Positions 12,758 to 16,038 of a stretch of DNA of 16,038 bases are shown here, piece after piece. Each line of letters opens with the position of its first letter. Positions within the stretch are counted from its first letter, which is position 1. This DNA comes from an uncultured Anaerotignum sp. (GTDB lineage: Bacteria > Bacillota > Clostridia > Lachnospirales > Anaerotignaceae). The stretch spans positions 1 through 16,038 of the forward strand of contig NZ_CAJMDQ010000061.1 of the NCBI RefSeq assembly GCF_905212195.1. The letters run 5' to 3'. The notes below the pieces were generated by a model, which searched no databases, had not been told where the DNA came from, and saw only the letters and a list, made by a program, of their open reading frames with translations. The translations under genes were made by a program, and so were the position numbers.

Positions 12758-13330
12758 ATGCCAAAGTCAACAAGAACAAAGTGTCTGATTGCAAAAGGTG
12801 TTAAGAAATTGCTGGAAACCGTTTCTTTTGGGGAGATTTCCGTGGGAGAAATCTGCAAACAGTGTCAGATCAGCAGAAATACTTTTTACTATCATTTCAA
12901 AGATAAGTTTGATGTGATCCATTGGATTTTTTATACGGAAATCACGCCTATTTTGGAGGAATCTTTTTCCATAAACCACTGGGAAGAAGGTTTGCTGGCC
13001 TTATGTCATTACATGCAGGAAAATCGGAAATTTTATGTGAACATTCTGCGCTTTCATGGCCAGAACAGTTTCATAGAATGTTTGATGGAATTTTATGAAA
13101 ATCTGGCAAAGAAAATGCTTGTGGAATCCAATCCATCCAGAAAATTTTCCCAACAGGAATTGAAATGGATTTCCAGATTTTATGCCTATGGACTGACAGG
13201 CGGAGTTTTGGACTGGGCAAAGAGCGATATGGAAAAAGACCCTACGCCTATGGTGAAGATGGTGAGCAATCTGTTTTCCGGGGAACTGTTTGCAAAGGCG
13301 ATGGTTCTGGAAAAAGCGAAAGAAAAATAA
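12758..13330 (+). CDS. TetR/AcrR-family transcriptional regulator
   Basis: A 190-residue cytoplasmic DNA-binding protein. The N-terminal TetR helix-turn-helix is clear: FGEISVGEICKQCQISRN followed by the hallmark TFYYHFKDK, about residues 24-52. The C-terminal ligand-binding part is helical (YAYGLTGGVLDWAKS). It resembles the C-terminal domain of DhaS-like clostridial TetR proteins, but I cannot name the ligand. The start at 12758 follows AAAGGGGGAG by 5-6 bases. The upstream in-frame TTG at 12701 coincides with the -35 box and is rejected. It is divergent from the radical SAM gene, the usual arrangement for a TetR repressor and its target. It lies 74 bases before spoIVA on the same strand, but no link to sporulation is evident. 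Confidence 0.9.
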   Translation: MPKSTRTKCLIAKGVKKLLETVSFGEISVGEICKQCQISRNTFYYHFKDKFDVIHWIFYTEITPILEESFSINHWEEGLLALCHYMQENRKFYVNILRFHGQNSFIECLMEFYENLAKKMLVESNPSRKFSQQELKWISRFYAYGLTGGVLDWAKSDMEKDPTPMVKMVSNLFSGELFAKAMVLEKAKEK

Positions 13331-13360
13331 ATCCTTTGGTTCTATTCCCCATTTCCATTC

Positions 13361-13386
13361 CATAAATTGTATTGTATGGATACGAT
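13361..13386 (+). promoter_or_regulatory. Candidate sigma-E-type promoter of spoIVA
   Basis: CATAAA (13361-13366) and GATACGAT (13379-13386) loosely match the mother-cell sigma-E elements (ATATT-like -35 and CATACAAT-like -10), but the 12-base gap is slightly short. spoIVA is a sigma-E gene in studied spore formers. No sigma-A promoter is seen in this gap. Confidence 0.38.
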
Positions 13387-13404
13387 TTTACAGGAGGGAA
13401 GAAA

Positions 13405-14883
13405 ATGGGAGCTTATGATATTTACCGCGACATTGCGGAAAGAACAAATGGAGATATTTATATTGGTGTGGTTGGGCCTGTGCGGACAGGGAAATCCACA
13501 TTCATCAAACGGTTTATGGATTTGCTGGTGCTGCCGAATATCGAAAACAATTATATTCGGGAACGGGCAAAAGATGAATTGCCCCAGTCTGCTTCTGGCA
13601 GAACCATTATGACCACAGAACCCAAATTTGTACCCAATGAAGCCGTGGAAATCTCTCTGGGAGAAAATACAGATTTTCGGGTGCGGATGATTGACTGCGT
13701 TGGTTATCTGGTGCCGGAAGCGGAAGGGCATATGGATGGGGAAATGCCCCGCATGGTACATACGCCATGGTCTGAAGAACCTATGCCTTTTGTGGAAGCG
13801 GCAGAAGTGGGAACGAAAAAAGTCATTACTGACCATTCTACCGTAGGCATTGTGGTGACCACAGACGGCAGTGTGACAGAATTGGAGCGGGAAAATTATC
13901 TGGAAGCAGAAGCCCGTGTCATCAAGGAATTACAGGCAATGGGAAAACCCTTTGTGGTGCTGCTGAATACTGCCATGCCTTATGGAGAAGAAGCACGCAG
14001 CCTGCGGGAAGAAATGGAAGAACAGTATGGTGTGCCGGTGCTGGCGGTGAATGTTGCCCAACTGAAAGCAGAGGATATCCGCAATATTTTGGAAAAAATC
14101 CTCTACCGTTTCCCTTTGAAAGAACTGCGTTTTTATTGTCCCGGATGGGTGGAAACACTGGAGGATGACCATTGGCTGAAACAGGAAATGATTGAAGCAC
14201 TGAAAAAGCTTATGGCACAGACAGATCGTCTGGAAGATGTGGAACCAGCACTGACAGGACTGTCTGAAGCAGAGCATTTGAAAAACGCCCACACAGAACA
14301 TATGCTGCCGGGAGAAGGTGCGGCGGATATTGGATTGAATTTCTGTGATGGATTGTTTTATGAAATCCTTAGTGAAACGGTAGATTTGCCCATTGAAAAT
14401 GATTATTCACTGGTGGAAACCATCAAACTCCTTTCTCAGGTGAAAAAGGAATATGATAAAATTTCCGGTGCGTTGGGGGATGTACGGCGGAAAGGCTATG
14501 GTGTGGTGACACCGGCATTTGAGGAAATCACACTGGAAAAACCGGAAGTATTCAAACAAGGCAATCGTTATGGCATCAAACTTCGTGCCAAAGGGGAATC
14601 CATCCATATGATCAAAGCCGATGTGGAAACGGAAGTTTCTCCTATCATTGGCAATGAAGAACAATCCCATGAATTTATTGATAAACTCATTGCTGATTAT
14701 GAATCAGAACCGGAAAAAATCTGGGATTTGAATATCTTTGGGCGTACGTTGAGTGCTATGGTCAATGATGGCATGCAGAACAAAATTTATCGTATGCCGG
14801 AAGATGCCCAGATGAAATTACAGGAAACCCTGCAGAAAATCGTCAATGAAGGTAGTGGCGGACTGATCTGCATTATTTTATAA
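13405..14883 (+). CDS. spoIVA: Stage IV sporulation protein A (spore coat morphogenetic ATPase)
   Basis: SpoIVA is made in the mother cell, coats the forespore membrane and polymerises with ATP hydrolysis to form the base layer on which coat and cortex assemble. The 492-residue product matches family length. It opens with the conserved IYRDIAERTNGDIYIGVVGP stretch and a Walker A motif GPVRTGKS (24-31). A nucleotide-domain DCVGYLVPEAEGHMDGE segment follows, then the characteristic MVHTPWSEEPMPFVEAAEVG. The C-terminus ends in GGLICIIL, the hydrophobic tail needed in studied SpoIVA proteins for localisation. The start at 13405 follows GGAGG by 7 bases; the upstream ATG at 13372 falls in the promoter region. 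It shows that the organism belongs to a spore-forming lineage. Confidence 0.96.
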   Translation: MGAYDIYRDIAERTNGDIYIGVVGPVRTGKSTFIKRFMDLLVLPNIENNYIRERAKDELPQSASGRTIMTTEPKFVPNEAVEISLGENTDFRVRMIDCVGYLVPEAEGHMDGEMPRMVHTPWSEEPMPFVEAAEVGTKKVITDHSTVGIVVTTDGSVTELERENYLEAEARVIKELQAMGKPFVVLLNTAMPYGEEARSLREEMEEQYGVPVLAVNVAQLKAEDIRNILEKILYRFPLKELRFYCPGWVETLEDDHWLKQEMIEALKKLMAQTDRLEDVEPALTGLSEAEHLKNAHTEHMLPGEGAADIGLNFCDGLFYEILSETVDLPIENDYSLVETIKLLSQVKKEYDKISGALGDVRRKGYGVVTPAFEEITLEKPEVFKQGNRYGIKLRAKGESIHMIKADVETEVSPIIGNEEQSHEFIDKLIADYESEPEKIWDLNIFGRTLSAMVNDGMQNKIYRMPEDAQMKLQETLQKIVNEGSGGLICIIL

Positions 14884-14925
14884 AAAAAGAAAGATTCCGA
14901 CAATTTGCCGGAATCTTTCTTTTTT
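14883..14925 (+). terminator. Bidirectional terminator between spoIVA and the YeiH-like gene
   Basis: A perfect 17-bp inverted repeat (14883-14899 against 14909-14925) with a 9-base loop, a GATTCCG core, and A/T runs at both ends, starting right at the spoIVA stop codon. It serves both converging genes. Confidence 0.93.
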
Positions 14926-14944
14926 AATAGGAGAATAAGAGGGA

Positions 14945-15967
14945 TTAGTGTAAGCCTAAAGCCATCTGCATTCCCAAGCTTACCAGGGAGATGCAGATCC
15001 AGCAGCACAGACCCATGAAAATAGGTTTTCCGCCGGATTTTACAAGTTTTACGATATCGGTGTTGAAACCGATGGCCATCATTGCCATGACGATAAAGAA
15101 TTTGGATAATGTTTTCAAAGGAGTGAAAACACTGCTGTCTACACCGCCCATGGTGCACAGAGTAGTGATGATGGAGGCAAGGACGAAGAAGAGAATGAAG
15201 AAGGGGAAGATCTTTTTCAATTCATAAGAGCCGCCATAATCCTCTGTTTTTTTGCTTCTTGCTTTATATACTGCCAAGAACAGTGTGATAGGAATGATTG
15301 CCAGTGTACGGGTCAGTTTTACAATGGTTGCAATTTCCAATGTGTTTGCGCCGGGGTGCATACCATCCCATGCAGCAGCAGCTGCAGTTACGGAAGAGGT
15401 ATCGTTGACAGCAGTTCCTGCGAAAAGTCCAAAGCCTTCGTTTGTCAGGCCAAGTGCACCGCCCAGAGAGGGGAAGATCAGGGCAGCCAGTACGTTGAAC
15501 AGGAAGATAACGGAAATTGCCTGTGCGATTTCTTCGTCATTGGCGTCAATAACAGGGGCTGTTGCCGCAATGGCAGAACCGCCGCAGATGGAGGAACCAA
15601 CGCCGATGAGGATGGAGCTGTTTTCATCCATATGCATCAAGCGATGCAGGACATAAGATACGATGAGGGATGTGGCAATAGTGGATACGATGATGGGCAA
15701 AGAAGTTGCGCCAACCATTGCAATCTCAGACAGATTCAGGCCGAAACCAAGCAGAATAACTGCATACTGCAGAATCTTTTTGGATGTGTATTGAATGCCT
15801 TTCTGGAACATTCCTTTCTGACGGAAGACCTGTGTGAGGATCATCCCAAGAACGATGGCAAAAACGGGAGCACCTATGACAGGAAACTTATGCCCTAGCC
15901 ACCAGCATGGCAGTGCAAGCAGAAAACATAACAGTACGCCGGGAAATTTTTCTTTTACTTGTAACAT
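14945..15967 (-). CDS. YeiH/YadS-type (UPF0324) integral membrane protein, putative sulfate exporter family
   Basis: A 340-residue polytopic membrane protein with about ten hydrophobic segments. It carries family signatures: GSSICGGSAIAATAPVI (about 125-141), the LFAGTAVNDTSSVTAAA segment, and VKLTRTLAIIPITL. Databases call this family putative sulfate exporters by homology, but transport activity and substrate are poorly established, so the name is provisional. Gly- and Ala-rich re-entrant-like segments support a secondary transporter. GGAG lies 8 bases before the ATG. It converges on spoIVA and shares the terminator there; the upstream neighbour is outside the window. Confidence 0.88.
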   Translation of the reverse strand: MLQVKEKFPGVLLCFLLALPCWWLGHKFPVIGAPVFAIVLGMILTQVFRQKGMFQKGIQYTSKKILQYAVILLGFGLNLSEIAMVGATSLPIIVSTIATSLIVSYVLHRLMHMDENSSILIGVGSSICGGSAIAATAPVIDANDEEIAQAISVIFLFNVLAALIFPSLGGALGLTNEGFGLFAGTAVNDTSSVTAAAAAWDGMHPGANTLEIATIVKLTRTLAIIPITLFLAVYKARSKKTEDYGGSYELKKIFPFFILFFVLASIITTLCTMGGVDSSVFTPLKTLSKFFIVMAMMAIGFNTDIVKLVKSGGKPIFMGLCCWICISLVSLGMQMALGLH

Positions 15968-16021
15968 AATCGCAACTCCTTTTTTATTCTGGAAAATTCA
16001 ACCAATCTTTTTGTTGTGTTT

Positions 16022-16038
16022 AGTATAACATAAAATAA
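16022..16038 (-). promoter_or_regulatory. Partial promoter of the YeiH-like gene (-35 off the window)
   Basis: On the minus strand, TATACT (16027-16022) lies about 55 bases before the ATG at 15967. The -35 would fall beyond the right edge and cannot be checked. Confidence 0.5.

Overview
The window (about 45% GC by eye) looks like chromosome from an anaerobic, endospore-forming Firmicute of class Clostridia, possibly a Lachnospirales-type gut anaerobe. The support is a spoIVA spore-coat gene, a clostridial group-B-type [FeFe]-hydrogenase, strong A/G-rich Shine-Dalgarno sites, sigma-A promoters with 17-nt spacers, and stem-loop/T-run terminators. The exact taxon cannot be fixed from this sequence.

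Layout. 1-2266 (+): the 3' end of ilvC, then ilvD, consecutive steps of branched-chain amino acid synthesis, separated by a strong hairpin. 2444-3688 (-): a DUF815-type AAA ATPase converging on ilvD over a shared terminator. 3917-6235 (+): a three-gene ABC importer (lipoprotein, permease, ATPase) with overlapping genes and its own promoter. 6458-7936 (+): the hydrogenase-like protein, ending in a bidirectional terminator shared with a YheO/DauR-type regulator (7980-8645, -). 8773-8845 (-): tRNA-Lys(UUU) with its own promoter and terminator. 8966-10947 (-): an unrecognised acidic protein of about 530 residues ending in a His/Asp/Cys-rich repeat tail, followed 17 bp later by a glyoxalase I-like gene. 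11106-12479 (-): a radical SAM protein with a Cys-rich C-terminal half, divergent from a TetR regulator (12758-13330, +). 13405-14883 (+): spoIVA. 14945-15967 (-): a YeiH-type membrane protein. No gene-free stretch exceeds 300 bp, and I saw no insertion sequence, prophage or CRISPR array.

How the genes work together. Most of the window is housekeeping or ordinary accessory sequence in short transcription units. The most distinctive unit is the His-tail protein plus glyoxalase pair. The tail has three 16-residue units (48-bp DNA repeats), with 27 His, 10 Asp and 6 Cys in 54 residues. The next gene is a short glyoxalase I with all four metal ligands, a class that in bacteria is often nickel- or cobalt-dependent. 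A metal-buffering or metal-delivery partnership is my inference and is not shown by the sequence. Other points of interest are the Met-to-Gly change beside an H-cluster cysteine of the hydrogenase, the hairpin between ilvC and ilvD, and the uncharacterised radical SAM/TetR divergent pair.
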